Shown here: positions 55,457-64,000 of the stretch, piece by piece
Layout of the letters: the number at the start of each line of letters is the position of its first letter
Numbering within the stretch: position 1 is the stretch's first letter
From: Paenibacillus bovis
Lineage (GTDB): Bacteria; Bacillota; Bacilli; Paenibacillales; Paenibacillaceae
NCBI RefSeq assembly: GCF_001421015.2
Contig: NZ_CP013023.1
Coordinates: 124,001-188,000 of the forward strand
DNA: 64,000 bases
Direction of reading: 5' to 3'
Translations under genes and position numbers: made by a program
The notes under the pieces: generated by a model
Database searches by the model: none
What the model saw: only the letters and a program-made list of their open reading frames with translations
What the model was told of the DNA's origin: nothing

Positions 55457-57274
55457 ATGTTTGGCAAGGTAAAGCGTGTATTAATCGGAAGGCCCATGAA
55501 ATCAGCAGAATTAGAAGCGGAAAAGCTGGGTAAGCTTAAAGCGCTCGCGATCCTGTCTTCCGATGCGCTATCATCGGTAGCTTACGGGACTGAGCAGATT
55601 CTGCTGGTACTGATGGTTGCCGGTTTTGCAGCATTATGGTATTCCGTTCCAATCTCTATCGCAGTATTGGGACTGCTGGTGATTCTGGTGATTTCGTATC
55701 GTCAGACTATTTTTGCGTATCCAACAGGTGGTGGAGCGTACATCGTCGCCAAGGATAATCTGGGACAGGCCTCCAGTCTGATCGCCGGCGGATCGCTGCT
55801 GGTTGATTATGTGCTGACGGTAGCGGTAAGTTCCTCGGCAGGTACAGATGCGATTACGTCGGCATTTCCGATTCTGCATGATCACCGGGTATTGATTGCA
55901 CTGGTGATGATTGTATTCCTGACGCTGATGAATCTGCGCGGGGTGACCGAATCGGCATCGGTGCTGGCGATTCCGATCTATCTGTTCGTTATTTCGATTT
56001 TCTTCCTGATTATCAGCGGAGTGATCAAATACATGACCGGCGGTATTGAAGCGGCTGCTCCCGAATTTGGTACGACGGTGTCCAATGTCAGTCTGTTCCT
56101 GCTGCTCAAAGCATTCAGCTCCGGATGTTCGGCACTGACCGGGGTCGAAGCGGTATCGAACGCTATCCCGAACTTCCGTCAGCCGGCTGAGCGCAATGCA
56201 GCAGCAACGCTGCTCATGATGGGTCTGATTCTGGGCGGTATGTTTATCGGGATTACCCTGCTCGCCTACTGGTATGGTATTCGTCCATCCGGTACCGAGA
56301 CCGTTATCTCGCAAATTGCCCGGATGACCTTTGGCAGCGGTATTATCTACTATATTATACAGGGTGTTACGGCACTGATCCTGTTCCTGGCGGCCAATAC
56401 AGCCTACTCGGCGTTCCCGCTGCTGGCCTTTATGCTCGCCAAGGACAAATATATGCCGCATATGTTCATGGTACGTGGTGACCGTCTTGGATTCTCCAAC
56501 GGTATCATTTTCCTCAGTCTGGCTTCGGCTCTGCTCGTTATCGTGTTCCATGGAGAAACAGACAGTTTGATTCCGCTCTATGCGGTCGGTGTATTTATTC
56601 CGTTCACGCTGTCCCAGCTTGGCATGATGGTTCGCTGGATCAAGCTCAAACCTGCTAACTGGGTACTCAAGCTGGTGATTAATACGATCGGTATGCTGAC
56701 AACATTGTCGATTACCCTGATCTTTATCTTCACCAAGTTCGCCCAGGTATGGATTATCTTTATTTTCCTGCCGATTGTGGTTTATGTCTTCTACAAAATC
56801 TATATTCATTATCAGAATACAGCCGAACAGCTGCGGATTGATATTACAATCGACAAGCCGCAGATCAAAGGCAATACGATCATTATTCCGGTGGCCGGGA
56901 TTACCCGTGTCGTGATGAATACGATCAGTTATGCCAAGACGCTGTCGCCTAATGTCGTTGCTGTCTATGTCGGCTTCGATGATGAAGCCATCCGCAAAAT
57001 GGAAGACAAATGGGAACAATGGGACCCGGGTGTACGCTTGATTGTACTCAAATCCCGCTACCGCAGTATTCTGGGGCCGCTGCGCCGGTTTATTGATACG
57101 GTAGAATGGAAAACGTCGGCAACCGATCATATTACCATTCTGATTCCGCAGTTTGTCACCAAGCACTGGTGGGAGAGTATCCTCCATAATCAGACGAGTC
57201 TGTTAATGCGTGCTTATCTGATCAACTACAAGGATGTTGTTGTAGCTACTGTGCCTTATCATCTCAAAAGCTGA
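55457..57274 (+). CDS. kimA: High-affinity potassium importer KimA
   Basis: The 605-residue APC-superfamily protein has twelve membrane segments (KLKALAILSSDALSSVAYGTEQ at the start, YPTGGGAYIVAKDNLG) and a C-terminal cytosolic domain of about 150 residues with a universal-stress-like fold. This is the architecture of Bacillus subtilis KimA (formerly YdaO), a proton-potassium symporter inhibited by c-di-AMP binding to that domain. ATG 55457 follows GAGGGTG; an upstream ATG at 55439 is less well placed. It is followed by a terminator. Confidence 0.93.
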   Translation: MFGKVKRVLIGRPMKSAELEAEKLGKLKALAILSSDALSSVAYGTEQILLVLMVAGFAALWYSVPISIAVLGLLVILVISYRQTIFAYPTGGGAYIVAKDNLGQASSLIAGGSLLVDYVLTVAVSSSAGTDAITSAFPILHDHRVLIALVMIVFLTLMNLRGVTESASVLAIPIYLFVISIFFLIISGVIKYMTGGIEAAAPEFGTTVSNVSLFLLLKAFSSGCSALTGVEAVSNAIPNFRQPAERNAAATLLMMGLILGGMFIGITLLAYWYGIRPSGTETVISQIARMTFGSGIIYYIIQGVTALILFLAANTAYSAFPLLAFMLAKDKYMPHMFMVRGDRLGFSNGIIFLSLASALLVIVFHGETDSLIPLYAVGVFIPFTLSQLGMMVRWIKLKPANWVLKLVINTIGMLTTLSITLIFIFTKFAQVWIIFIFLPIVVYVFYKIYIHYQNTAEQLRIDITIDKPQIKGNTIIIPVAGITRVVMNTISYAKTLSPNVVAVYVGFDDEAIRKMEDKWEQWDPGVRLIVLKSRYRSILGPLRRFIDTVEWKTSATDHITILIPQFVTKHWWESILHNQTSLLMRAYLINYKDVVVATVPYHLKS

Positions 57275-57308
57275 TAATTACATTAACATTAGGACACGAA
57301 TGGCTGAC

Positions 57309-57340
57309 AAAAAGCCCCTCAGGTATAGAGGGGCTTTTTG
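57309..57340 (+). terminator. Intrinsic terminator of kimA
   Basis: AAAAAGCCCCTC pairs with GAGGGGCTTTTT around a short loop. Confidence 0.9.
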
Positions 57341-57464
57341 CTGTCCACAGACAAGAAGGGTAACGCTTGAATTCCTGTTTTACATTTCCATTATTTTGTT
57401 GGATAATGCAATGGTACTGGGTATAATATCCATAATGATCAACCTATCGTCTGGAGGGATATTA

Positions 57465-58040
57465 ATGAATATAAAAAAAAGCACAGTAGCACTGGCTGCG
57501 GTCATGCTGGCTTCTACGCTGGCTTCGTCCGCTTATGCCGCATCCGATCTGACGGTACCGGCAGTCGAGCCTTCAAGTGTGGCATCTCCTTCTGCACCGG
57601 TCGTACCAACGGTACCCAAGACTCCATCCACTCCACAGAACAGCTCATCCGGTGGTAACAGTTCCAGCAGCAGCAATAGCTCCACTAATCTGGCAACCGC
57701 ACTGGTCAACACGGCAGGATTTAGCTCGGCCCAACAGTTTACCGGATACTTTGCCAACCTGAAGCGAGCGGTGGCAAACGGGAATCGTGATGCTGTAGCC
57801 AAACGGATCTCCTATCCGCTGGTAGTGAATGCTGCCAATGGCACCAAACGCTTCATTCTCAACCAGAAGCAGTTTCTGAATGAATATACATCCATTATGA
57901 CTTCCAATGTTCGCCGGGCATTGTCTACCCAGAACGTGAACCAGGTGATGGTCAGCTCGCGCGGTGTAATGATTGGCAATGGTCAGATCTGGATCGGCGC
58001 TATCGACAACAAGCCGGGCATTTATGCGATCAATCTATAA
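57465..58040 (+). CDS. Secreted protein of unknown function
   Basis: The 191-residue protein has a signal peptide cleaved after AYA (residue about 24), a Pro/Ser-rich linker (30-75) and a C-terminal domain of about 110 residues (QQFTGYFANLKRAVANGNRD...YPLVVNAANGTKRFI...VMIGNGQIWIGAID) whose pattern suggests an NTF2-like fold. No catalytic motif is visible. GGAGGGA precedes ATG 57465. A terminator follows. Confidence 0.85.
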   Translation: MNIKKSTVALAAVMLASTLASSAYAASDLTVPAVEPSSVASPSAPVVPTVPKTPSTPQNSSSGGNSSSSSNSSTNLATALVNTAGFSSAQQFTGYFANLKRAVANGNRDAVAKRISYPLVVNAANGTKRFILNQKQFLNEYTSIMTSNVRRALSTQNVNQVMVSSRGVMIGNGQIWIGAIDNKPGIYAINL

Positions 58041-58137
58041 TATCGAATCTGAAATTACTGCGTTAAAAGCGTAGTTTTGCACAGGACTACGTCTGCATTG
58101 GCACATACGTGTAGACATGTAGAATATGGATCAGGTG

Positions 58138-58175
58138 AAAAGAGGCTGCATCTCTTTGGAGATACAGCCTCTTTT
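58138..58175 (+). terminator. Bidirectional intrinsic terminator
   Basis: AAAAGAGGCTG and ATCTC pair with GAGAT and CAGCCTCTTTTT around a three-base loop. Confidence 0.9.
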
Positions 58176-58259
58176 TCATGAAATAGATATTTATGCAGAT
58201 TATATCAGAATAGTAAACAGAACCCGTTCGGATATCCAGTCTGTACCTATACAGCCCCT

Positions 58260-59216
58260 TTATTTTTGGATAACCGGCGCCAGCTTGCCTTCTTTTCGGG
58301 AATGGGCGCGGCGGCTATCCCACAGTCCCAGCAGGGAATCCAGATTGGTTAGAATCACTCCGATAAGCACCACGGCTGCACCTGCCGCCATGATCCAGCT
58401 TAACGGCTCTCCGTAGATCAGCCATCCAAGCAGCAGAGCCAGTACTGGCGAGATATAGAGCCAGGTTGAAGGAAATACAGGATTGGTCCGAGAGATCAGC
58501 CAGTAGAACAGCGTATGCCCTCCCATCGAGCCGACTACGATTAGATACACCAGAGACCCGATAGCAGCTGCCGATCCAAATGACTCGATATGGATCTGGT
58601 TATGCTCGGTAATCAGGGACAGGACGAGCAGCATCCAGCCGCCATGCAGCAGTTGGGCTGCATTCTGGGATACCGGCGAAATTTCTTTTAGAGCCGAAGA
58701 TACCTGCTTGGAATAGACAGCTCCACTGGCATAGCCGATCTCACCTACGACGACGACTATACAGGCAATCATCCACAGCGGATGATAATCTCCCCCGCCT
58801 GCCAGACCCGGCAGCATCAAGAGACCTACACCCGCCAATCCGATAATCGCACCGACAAATGCCAGTGCAGGCACACGTACCTTCAGCACCAGCGCCCGAA
58901 TCAGCAGAATCATCGCCGGACCGGTCGCTGACAGCAATGCGCCTACACCGGAAGTAACATACTGTTCTGCCCAGTACAGACTCGCAAAAGTCATAAACGT
59001 CATGCTCGCTCCGATCAACAGTGTCTCCCGCCGCCACAACACTGAAAAACTGACTTTGCCGCGTATATGCATGATACACATCAAGATCAGACCTGCCAGT
59101 GCAAATCGTATTCCCGCACTACCGAACGGCGGCAGCCCGGCATCTACTCCTACCTTGATCGCCAGAAAGGTCGTCCCGAAAATAATACACATTATGGTGT
59201 ACCCTATCATAATCAT
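58260..59216 (-). CDS. EamA/DMT family transporter
   Basis: The 318-residue protein has ten membrane segments in two EamA repeats (GTTFLAIKVGVDAGLPPFGSAGIRF; the second half ending LLLGWLIYGEPLSW). Such carriers export amino acids or other metabolites. AAAGGGGGAATG precedes the ATG. It diverges from a MocR-type regulator, a common pairing in which the regulator controls the transporter. Confidence 0.9.
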   Translation of the reverse strand: MIMIGYTIMCIIFGTTFLAIKVGVDAGLPPFGSAGIRFALAGLILMCIMHIRGKVSFSVLWRRETLLIGASMTFMTFASLYWAEQYVTSGVGALLSATGPAMILLIRALVLKVRVPALAFVGAIIGLAGVGLLMLPGLAGGGDYHPLWMIACIVVVVGEIGYASGAVYSKQVSSALKEISPVSQNAAQLLHGGWMLLVLSLITEHNQIHIESFGSAAAIGSLVYLIVVGSMGGHTLFYWLISRTNPVFPSTWLYISPVLALLLGWLIYGEPLSWIMAAGAAVVLIGVILTNLDSLLGLWDSRRAHSRKEGKLAPVIQK

Positions 59217-59261
59217 CTGTCATTCCCCCTTTTCGTTCTGTTATTGTAAAGGAAAGAATAC

Positions 59262-59289
59262 AGACCAGATAGAACCAGACAGACCAGAT
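59262..59289. promoter_or_regulatory. Three direct repeats, candidate MocR operator
   Basis: AGACCAGAT, AGAACCAGAC and AGACCAGAT stand in tandem at 59262, 59271 and 59281, nine to ten bases apart. MocR regulators bind direct repeats in divergent promoters, and this is the space between the EamA gene and the MocR gene. Confidence 0.55.
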
Positions 59290-59380
59290 GCGTCTATCTG
59301 CCGATTCCGGTAAAGTATGATAAAGACCAGCAACAATATCTGTAGACGACCCGCATTTTACGAAAGGAGCCTGACCGATT

Positions 59381-60865
59381 ATGACTTCCCTTCCTGTCGA
59401 TCCTCATACAACTGCTGCTTCCGGGCAGAATCGTCCGCCTGATATAAATACCATTAATTTCCATAATGGAGCCAGATCATTTCGTCAGCTCAGCGCTTAT
59501 CTCGAAGCCCGTATCCGCCGCGGAGACTGGCAGGCTCATGAGAAATTGCCTTCGGTACGCCAGCTTGCGCAGGAAAGCGGGCTGCATCGGCTAACTATAC
59601 TCAAAGCCTATCAGCAGCTCAAAGAGTGTGGTCTGGTCTATGTGCGACATAAATCCGGCTATTACGCAGCTCCGCCAGCAGTCAGCGCCCGGTTGGATCA
59701 TGTTCCTGCGCCTGTCGTGTTCCAGGGCAATATGGCTGCACTGCACCAGCTGCCTGCCCGCTATCAGTTCTCCCAGGCGCTGATCGATCCGAATCTGCTG
59801 CCCAATCATTACTTTGCCGAATACATGAAAGAAGTATTCGATCTGTATCCCAAGCTGCTCGGTACCTATGCCCAGGTACAGGGTGATCCGGAGCTGCGTG
59901 AACTGCTGGCTGGCTATTTCAGACGCTCTGCCCAGCTGCATCTCGATGCGGATGAGCTACTCATTACGAGCGGTGCCCAGCAGGCGATCCATCTGATCGC
60001 AGATATCTGGATACGTCCGGGCGATCCGGTATTGGTCGAATCCCCTACCTATGCCAATGCAATAGATGTATTCCGGCAAAAAGGAGCCCGTCTGCTGTCA
60101 ATCGGCATCCAGGATGGCTGCTACGATTTGCAGGAGATTGAGCAAATGATGCAGCGCTACCGGCCGCGGCTGTTTTATCTGAATCCTACTTTTCATAATC
60201 CGACCGGCATCTGCATTCCCGTGGAGCAGCGCAAGCAGCTGGTTGATCTGGCAGCACAGTATGAATGCCTGCTGATTGAAGATGATACATGCAGTGATAT
60301 TTACTTTGACGGTAAGCCTCCGGCTCCTGTATTTGCCTATGATACGGAAGGCTATACGATTCATATTCGCAGCTTCAGCAAATATATTTCTCCCGGTCTG
60401 CGGATCGCTTGTATCGCTGCTCGCCAGCCCTGGATGTCGCAGCTGCTCGCTGCCAAGTCGCTGGCAGATGGAGGGTCTCCACTGCTCAACCAGAAGCTGT
60501 TCCTGCATTATTTTAGATCGGATCGACTGCACCGTCATCTGGACAAACTGCGTATTGCTCTGCGTATTCGTATGGAGATTATGCAGCAGGAATTGGACGA
60601 AGCTGGCTGGCAATATGAGCAGCCGCAGGGTGGGCTCAGTCTATGGGTCAGAGTACCGGATCATCTGTCGGTACCGCTGCTGCTGCGTGAATGTCTGGCC
60701 CGGCAAATCAGCCTGCTGCCTGGTTCGCTGTTCGATATCCGAGAGCGATATGAGCAGCATATCCGGCTTAGTTTTTCCTTTGCCAGTGAGACTCAGATTC
60801 GTGAAGGCATGCATGAATTGATGATTATTTCCCGGGACATAAATGTACAGCAACGCTTCGAATAA
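59381..60865 (+). CDS. MocR-type regulator (GntR domain fused to aminotransferase fold)
   Basis: The 494-residue protein has an N-terminal GntR winged helix (RQLSAYLEARIRRGDWQAHEKLPSVRQLAQESG, about residues 33-100) and a fold type I aminotransferase domain with YLNPTFHNPTG, the pyridoxal-phosphate lysine in SFSKYISPGLR, and a C-terminal Arg in HIRLSFSF. MocR proteins act as regulators that sense pyridoxal phosphate or amines. It diverges from the EamA transporter, its likely target. AAAGGAGCC precedes the ATG. Confidence 0.93.
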   Translation: MTSLPVDPHTTAASGQNRPPDINTINFHNGARSFRQLSAYLEARIRRGDWQAHEKLPSVRQLAQESGLHRLTILKAYQQLKECGLVYVRHKSGYYAAPPAVSARLDHVPAPVVFQGNMAALHQLPARYQFSQALIDPNLLPNHYFAEYMKEVFDLYPKLLGTYAQVQGDPELRELLAGYFRRSAQLHLDADELLITSGAQQAIHLIADIWIRPGDPVLVESPTYANAIDVFRQKGARLLSIGIQDGCYDLQEIEQMMQRYRPRLFYLNPTFHNPTGICIPVEQRKQLVDLAAQYECLLIEDDTCSDIYFDGKPPAPVFAYDTEGYTIHIRSFSKYISPGLRIACIAARQPWMSQLLAAKSLADGGSPLLNQKLFLHYFRSDRLHRHLDKLRIALRIRMEIMQQELDEAGWQYEQPQGGLSLWVRVPDHLSVPLLLRECLARQISLLPGSLFDIRERYEQHIRLSFSFASETQIREGMHELMIISRDINVQQRFE

Positions 60866-60991
60866 AGCTGTTATCTATTCAACTCTGTGTACAATACTTC
60901 ATTGTGTAGCGTCACATTAGAATAAATAGATAGCACAAAAAAACCTGACACCCTGTATTTTTTCGAAAAATCAGGCTTCACGTTGTTGTGC

Positions 60992-61018
60992 AGGCGGTCT
61001 TCCGTAGACCGCCTTTTT
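60992..61018 (+). terminator. Intrinsic terminator
   Basis: AGGCGGTCT and AGACCGCCT form a perfect nine-base-pair stem followed by TTTT. Confidence 0.88.
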
Positions 61019-61039
61019 GCTGTGCGATTAGATATTTCT

Positions 61040-61149
61040 GGTCATTCGATGGTTATTTGATAGTTATTTGATAGTTATTTGATAGTTATTTGATAGTTAT
61101 TCGATAGTCATTTGATGATTATTTGATAGTGATTTAATCGTCATTTAAT
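61040..61149. repeat. Tandem array of ten 11-base units
   Basis: The unit is AGTTATTTGAT. Units at 61062, 61073 and 61084 are identical; those at 61051, 61095, 61106 and 61117 differ by one or two bases; 61040, 61128 and 61139 differ by three or so. The central copies are perfect and the edges decayed, as expected for a slippage array. Eleven bases is close to one helical turn, so all units face the same side of the DNA. Confidence 0.9.
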
Positions 61150-61255
61150 AGCTATTCTTATGCTTTATTTAGCAGTTATATTTCATTGATACCTGTCCTG
61201 TCTATCAAGTGGATTGGATCCGGCGTAGTTACATCACGTTCATCATTATAGGATC

Positions 61256-62071
61256 TTATTTGACTTCGTCCGCTGTGCTGCGGTAAGGTTCATCCAGCTC
61301 CAGCGTTAACGGCTGGAGACGCAGCATTCCATTATCATACCGGTAGACCGCATCGAGTTCTCCGATGAACTCTGATGTACCGGCTTGCAGAGAGTATACG
61401 GCATGGATCTGATTATCTTCTACCGTATACTGCTGCACATCTCCGCCATGAATATAATTCGGTTCATTCGCTACCGGCGGCTGAGCGAATTTATCCAACG
61501 GAATCGTAGTGGTCTGGTCATTCACATGGAGCTGAATGTTTTCTTTATCCAGCTCGGTGGTAAACTGACGTTGCACCGAATTACTGAGCGGTTCGACCGG
61601 CACAGAATCGCCATCCGAGCGGAACACCTGAATGGTATTCAGATACGCACCGGTGCCATAGCCATACGTGAGATTTACAATAATCTCCGGCTGTCCATCT
61701 CCATCCAGATCCGCTTCACTGATCAGCGGTGCATAGGAAGGGTTGCTCACCTGGGTGCCTGGCAGGGTACACTGGAACATCGGTGTATGCAGGGACAGAT
61801 TATGATAATTGCCGTCTTTGCCAAGAGCACCTTCTATTGTAACGCCGAGCTCGTCATCGGTCATAATCGTCTCCAGCAGTCCCTCCGGTTCGCCGGGATC
61901 GACAGGTGCCACTTCCTGTCCTTCTGCGTGAATAGTGCTGACCAGAACAGGTGAACTGGTTGTTGTCGTCTGACAGGAATGCAGACGCGCTGCCGATACC
62001 GTCTCAATACAGATCGCGCTCAAAATGACAGTGAGAAATACCCATTTTTTAATATTCTTTTTTATATTCAA
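61256..62071 (-). CDS. Exported protein with a VCBS/FG-GAP-like calcium loop
   Basis: The 271-residue protein has a signal peptide (hydrophobic WVFLTVILSAICIETVSA, then a Cys at about residue 33), and a middle part with SEADLDGDGQPEIIVNLTYGYG, the DxDxDG calcium-loop pattern of VCBS/FG-GAP repeats. The C-terminal half is beta-rich and unrecognised. The start is TTG after AGGAGGC at eight bases. It is monocistronic and ends about 107 bases beyond the tandem repeat array. Confidence 0.8.
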   Translation of the reverse strand: MNIKKNIKKWVFLTVILSAICIETVSAARLHSCQTTTTSSPVLVSTIHAEGQEVAPVDPGEPEGLLETIMTDDELGVTIEGALGKDGNYHNLSLHTPMFQCTLPGTQVSNPSYAPLISEADLDGDGQPEIIVNLTYGYGTGAYLNTIQVFRSDGDSVPVEPLSNSVQRQFTTELDKENIQLHVNDQTTTIPLDKFAQPPVANEPNYIHGGDVQQYTVEDNQIHAVYSLQAGTSEFIGELDAVYRYDNGMLRLQPLTLELDEPYRSTADEVK

Positions 62072-62336
62072 AGGAGTGCCTCCTGATATGATATGCTTTT
62101 GGGATCTACAGCAAAATGTACATCCAGTTGTTCAATCGTTGTCGATGGCTCCGCTTCGGAAAATCAGACACAGCGGAGCGGGGTGTCTGACATAATCATT
62201 CGTGTTCTCTCCTTATGCTACGCGCTGAAACAAAGAATTACCAGAAAAAATTGAAAAATTCCGAACAACAACTCAAATAGATGGAAATAGCAAGAAATAG
62301 TATATAAATATTACCTGCACAGGAGGACCTGTAAAC

Positions 62337-62765
62337 ATGATTACACTCCGTGAAATAAAAATAGAAGACTATGACGGCATGATCGCACTCTGGCAAAATA
62401 CCGAAGGATTGGGGCTGAGTCCGGCGGATTCTCGCGAATCGATCCAACGTTATCTGGAGCAAAATGCCGGATGCAGCTATATCGCCATAGATACCATTAG
62501 AGACGTTATAGCCGGTACGTTGCTGGCAGGGCATGACGGTCGACGAGGTTATTTGTATCACATGGCTGTAGACCCGGATTACCGGGGACAGGGAATTGCC
62601 CGGCAGCTGACCGAACGAAGCATGAATGCACTCGCCGCCAACGGAATTGATCGGGCTCATTTGTTTGTACTGAATAACAATGAGCATGGACAGCAATTCT
62701 GGACAGCCAGTCATTGGCAAAAAGCAGATCACTTTTCTGTCTTCTCAAAAGATACTCATGGATAG
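62337..62765 (+). CDS. GNAT family N-acetyltransferase
   Basis: The 142-residue protein has the acetyl-CoA-binding motif MAVDPDYRGQGIARQLTERS (about residues 76-95) and a C-terminal FVLNNNEHGQQFWTASHWQK. It resembles YpeA-type acetyltransferases of unknown substrate. AGGAGGACCTG precedes the ATG. Confidence 0.92.
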   Translation: MITLREIKIEDYDGMIALWQNTEGLGLSPADSRESIQRYLEQNAGCSYIAIDTIRDVIAGTLLAGHDGRRGYLYHMAVDPDYRGQGIARQLTERSMNALAANGIDRAHLFVLNNNEHGQQFWTASHWQKADHFSVFSKDTHG

Positions 62766-62795
62766 GATATTAATCTCAAGCGTAATGAGTCTCGC

Positions 62796-62842
62796 CAAAA
62801 AGCCTGATGTGTCTACCTTTTCTCTAGCAGACACATCAGGCT
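62796..62842 (-). terminator. Intrinsic terminator of the small membrane gene
   Basis: AGCCTGATGTGTCT and AGACACATCAGGCT form a 14-base-pair stem; on the minus strand TTTTTGG follows. Confidence 0.85.
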
Positions 62843-62859
62843 TATGTACATACAGTAAA

Positions 62860-62982
62860 TTATCTACCACTATTGCGATTACGCATCATGCGAACCATCA
62901 GCACAATCAGCAGCACGAGAAAGACGGCTGCTACCAGTATAATGGAACCGCTAATACTCAGTGAAGACCAAACAATATGCAT
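62860..62982 (-). CDS. Small single-span membrane protein
   Basis: The 40-residue protein is one hydrophobic helix (GSIILVAAVFLVLLIVLMV) with a basic tail RMMRNRNSGR. AGAGGGATAACG precedes the ATG and a terminator lies 18 bases after the stop, which supports a real gene. Function unknown. Confidence 0.6.
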   Translation of the reverse strand: MHIVWSSLSISGSIILVAAVFLVLLIVLMVRMMRNRNSGR

Positions 62983-63224
62983 CGTTATCCCTCTTTTCCC
63001 AAACGGTAATGATACCAAACTCTCTTCCTTCATTTCCCACAATGACTACTTGTGAAACATCGGGCGCGATTCCGGCAGTAATGATTCATCCTGCATATAC
63101 TTTGTAACCGACCGTTTTTATACTCTCCTGACCATCTTCTTCCCCATGGAAAAATTTACTTTTACGGGATGTTCATTTGCGATATGATAATGGCTAAAAA
63201 GCCGTACATAAAGGGGAATACGAT

Positions 63225-64000
63225 ATGGTAGATCCAGCTATTACAGAAAATGTGATTCGTACACGCAACAAGCTGCGCCGGGATACACTGGTCTCGGTTC
63301 TCGATGAATTTGACGCCAATATTATGAATCTGAATCCACAGAAACGCGCCGAGAAATACAGCAAAATGAGCCAGACCGCTTTTTCCTTTTTCCGGGGAAG
63401 TGCGTATCTGTTCTATTTCGATGCAACCCGGCATTATTTCCCGTATCATACACCGGCAGATCGTCCGACATGGATTCAGGGTGATCTGCATTTTGAGAAC
63501 TTTGGCGCTTTCCGTAATGAATCGGGCGATATCGTCTATGATGTGAATGACTTTGATGAAGGATATGTCGGCTCGTATGTCTATGATGTGCTGCGCATGT
63601 CTGTCAGTATCGCCCTCGTCTGTCGTCAGCTCGGTTACGATCGTGAGCAGCAGCTGTCCATGATGGAGCACTATATCCTCTCCTACTACAAGCAGATTCG
63701 CTGCTACGCCGAAGGCAAAGAGAATCCCGCCAAATTTATTATGAACGAATCCAATGCCAAAGGCCCTGTCCGCAAACTGCTACGCAAGCTGGAAAAGCGC
63801 CGGCAAGGACATTTCCTCGAAAAAGTAACCGCTGTGATGCAGAGCGACCGTGTATTTCTGGAGAACAGCGAGCTGGCGATTCCTTCTGCCCGGGAACAGG
63901 AGCTGCTCGAACAAGCCTGGGCATCGTATCAGGACACCCTCCTGTGCTGTGAAGACGATGTGAATCACTACAAGATCAAAGATATCGCGATCAAGCACGG
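63225..64000 (+). CDS. DUF2252 family protein, 3' end outside window
   Basis: The 258 visible codons show the family's conserved motifs: FSFFRGSAYLFYFD, PTWIQGDLHFENFGAF and VYDVNDFDEGYVGSYVYDVLR. DUF2252 is related to the protein-kinase-like/aminoglycoside phosphotransferase fold, and HFENFG and NDFDE correspond to its catalytic loop and metal-binding site. The substrate is unknown. AAGGGGAATACG precedes the ATG. The frame remains open to the end of the window. Confidence 0.9.
   Translation, partial: MVDPAITENVIRTRNKLRRDTLVSVLDEFDANIMNLNPQKRAEKYSKMSQTAFSFFRGSAYLFYFDATRHYFPYHTPADRPTWIQGDLHFENFGAFRNESGDIVYDVNDFDEGYVGSYVYDVLRMSVSIALVCRQLGYDREQQLSMMEHYILSYYKQIRCYAEGKENPAKFIMNESNAKGPVRKLLRKLEKRRQGHFLEKVTAVMQSDRVFLENSELAIPSAREQELLEQAWASYQDTLLCCEDDVNHYKIKDIAIKH

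Larger units (their letters stand above)
60866..61255. other. Convergent intergenic region with terminator and tandem repeats
   Basis: It contains a weak hairpin at about 60945-60975 (CCTGA/TCAGG), a strong terminator at 60992-61018 and the 11-base repeat array at 61040-61149. No gene was seen. Confidence 0.6.

Noticed and set aside
55634..57187. Long open frame antisense to kimA
   Set aside because: It lies wholly within the well-supported kimA gene, has no ribosome binding site and its composition (Gln/Asn/Arg/His-rich) is typical of a reverse-strand shadow.
61040..61149. CRISPR array
   Set aside because: The repeats are 11 bases with no spacers and no cas genes nearby; it is a simple tandem array.

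Overview
The window looks like a stretch of chromosome from a Paenibacillus-type member of the Bacillota. This is inferred from strong AGGAGG-type ribosome binding sites, mid-range base composition, an S-layer-homology surface protein, two copper-amine-oxidase 'stalk' domain proteins, Bacillus-type regulators (NasT, GlcT, CidR-like, AbrB-like) and an adenine riboswitch closely resembling that of Bacillus subtilis pbuE. No rRNA, tRNA, CRISPR array, transposase or prophage was seen. Both ends of the window cut through genes.

Layout. 1-5400: nitrite assimilation. nirB-nirD-cobA on the plus strand sit behind a leader with two hexaloop hairpins and a competing terminator; the ANTAR regulator (nasT-like) and a TrpD-family gene diverge from it. 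5440-14070: a minus-strand purine or nucleoside block with a lipoprotein-dependent ABC transporter, a nucleoside hydrolase and adenine deaminase, then a DUF2294-like gene and a second nucleoside hydrolase. 14280-20850: a lipid kinase, a YitT membrane protein, and a MarR-controlled pair of ABC exporter half-transporters with a clear promoter and operator. 21180-26180: an SLH-domain surface protein and a helicase-nuclease fusion.

26690-32460: probably the most plant-oriented part. A membrane-bound AraC regulator is followed by a TctC-type binding protein, the 2-keto-3-deoxygluconate permease KdgT (a pectin-breakdown product carrier) and a secreted NLP (necrosis-inducing) cytolysin. 32550-35350: an ECF sigma factor, its anti-sigma protein and a second DUF5643 protein; the sigma gene and the DUF5643 gene carry the same promoter motif with identical 15-base spacing, so a small self-contained regulon can be read from sequence. 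35800-37900: LysR regulator with cidA-lrgB genes. 38250-40360: an AbrB-zinc-HTH fusion, a DUF2087 regulator and an unknown gene.

40560-45680: a PbuE purine exporter behind an adenine-type riboswitch, a long imperfect inverted repeat of unknown nature, and a GlcT-type antiterminator whose own leader carries a RAT-terminator switch, followed by a PTS EIICB sugar permease. 45720-55110: signal peptidase, DUF4385, stalk-domain proteins, a MerR-methyltransferase fusion, a GH18 hydrolase, a MATE exporter and an XRE/membrane-protein pair. 55250-64000: the potassium importer KimA with an unassigned structured leader, a secreted protein, a MocR regulator divergent from an EamA transporter with three direct repeats between them, an 11-base tandem repeat array, an acetyltransferase and the start of a DUF2252 gene.

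A recurring theme is RNA-level control: an ANTAR switch, an adenine riboswitch, a RAT switch, and probable attenuators before the purine ABC operon and kimA.
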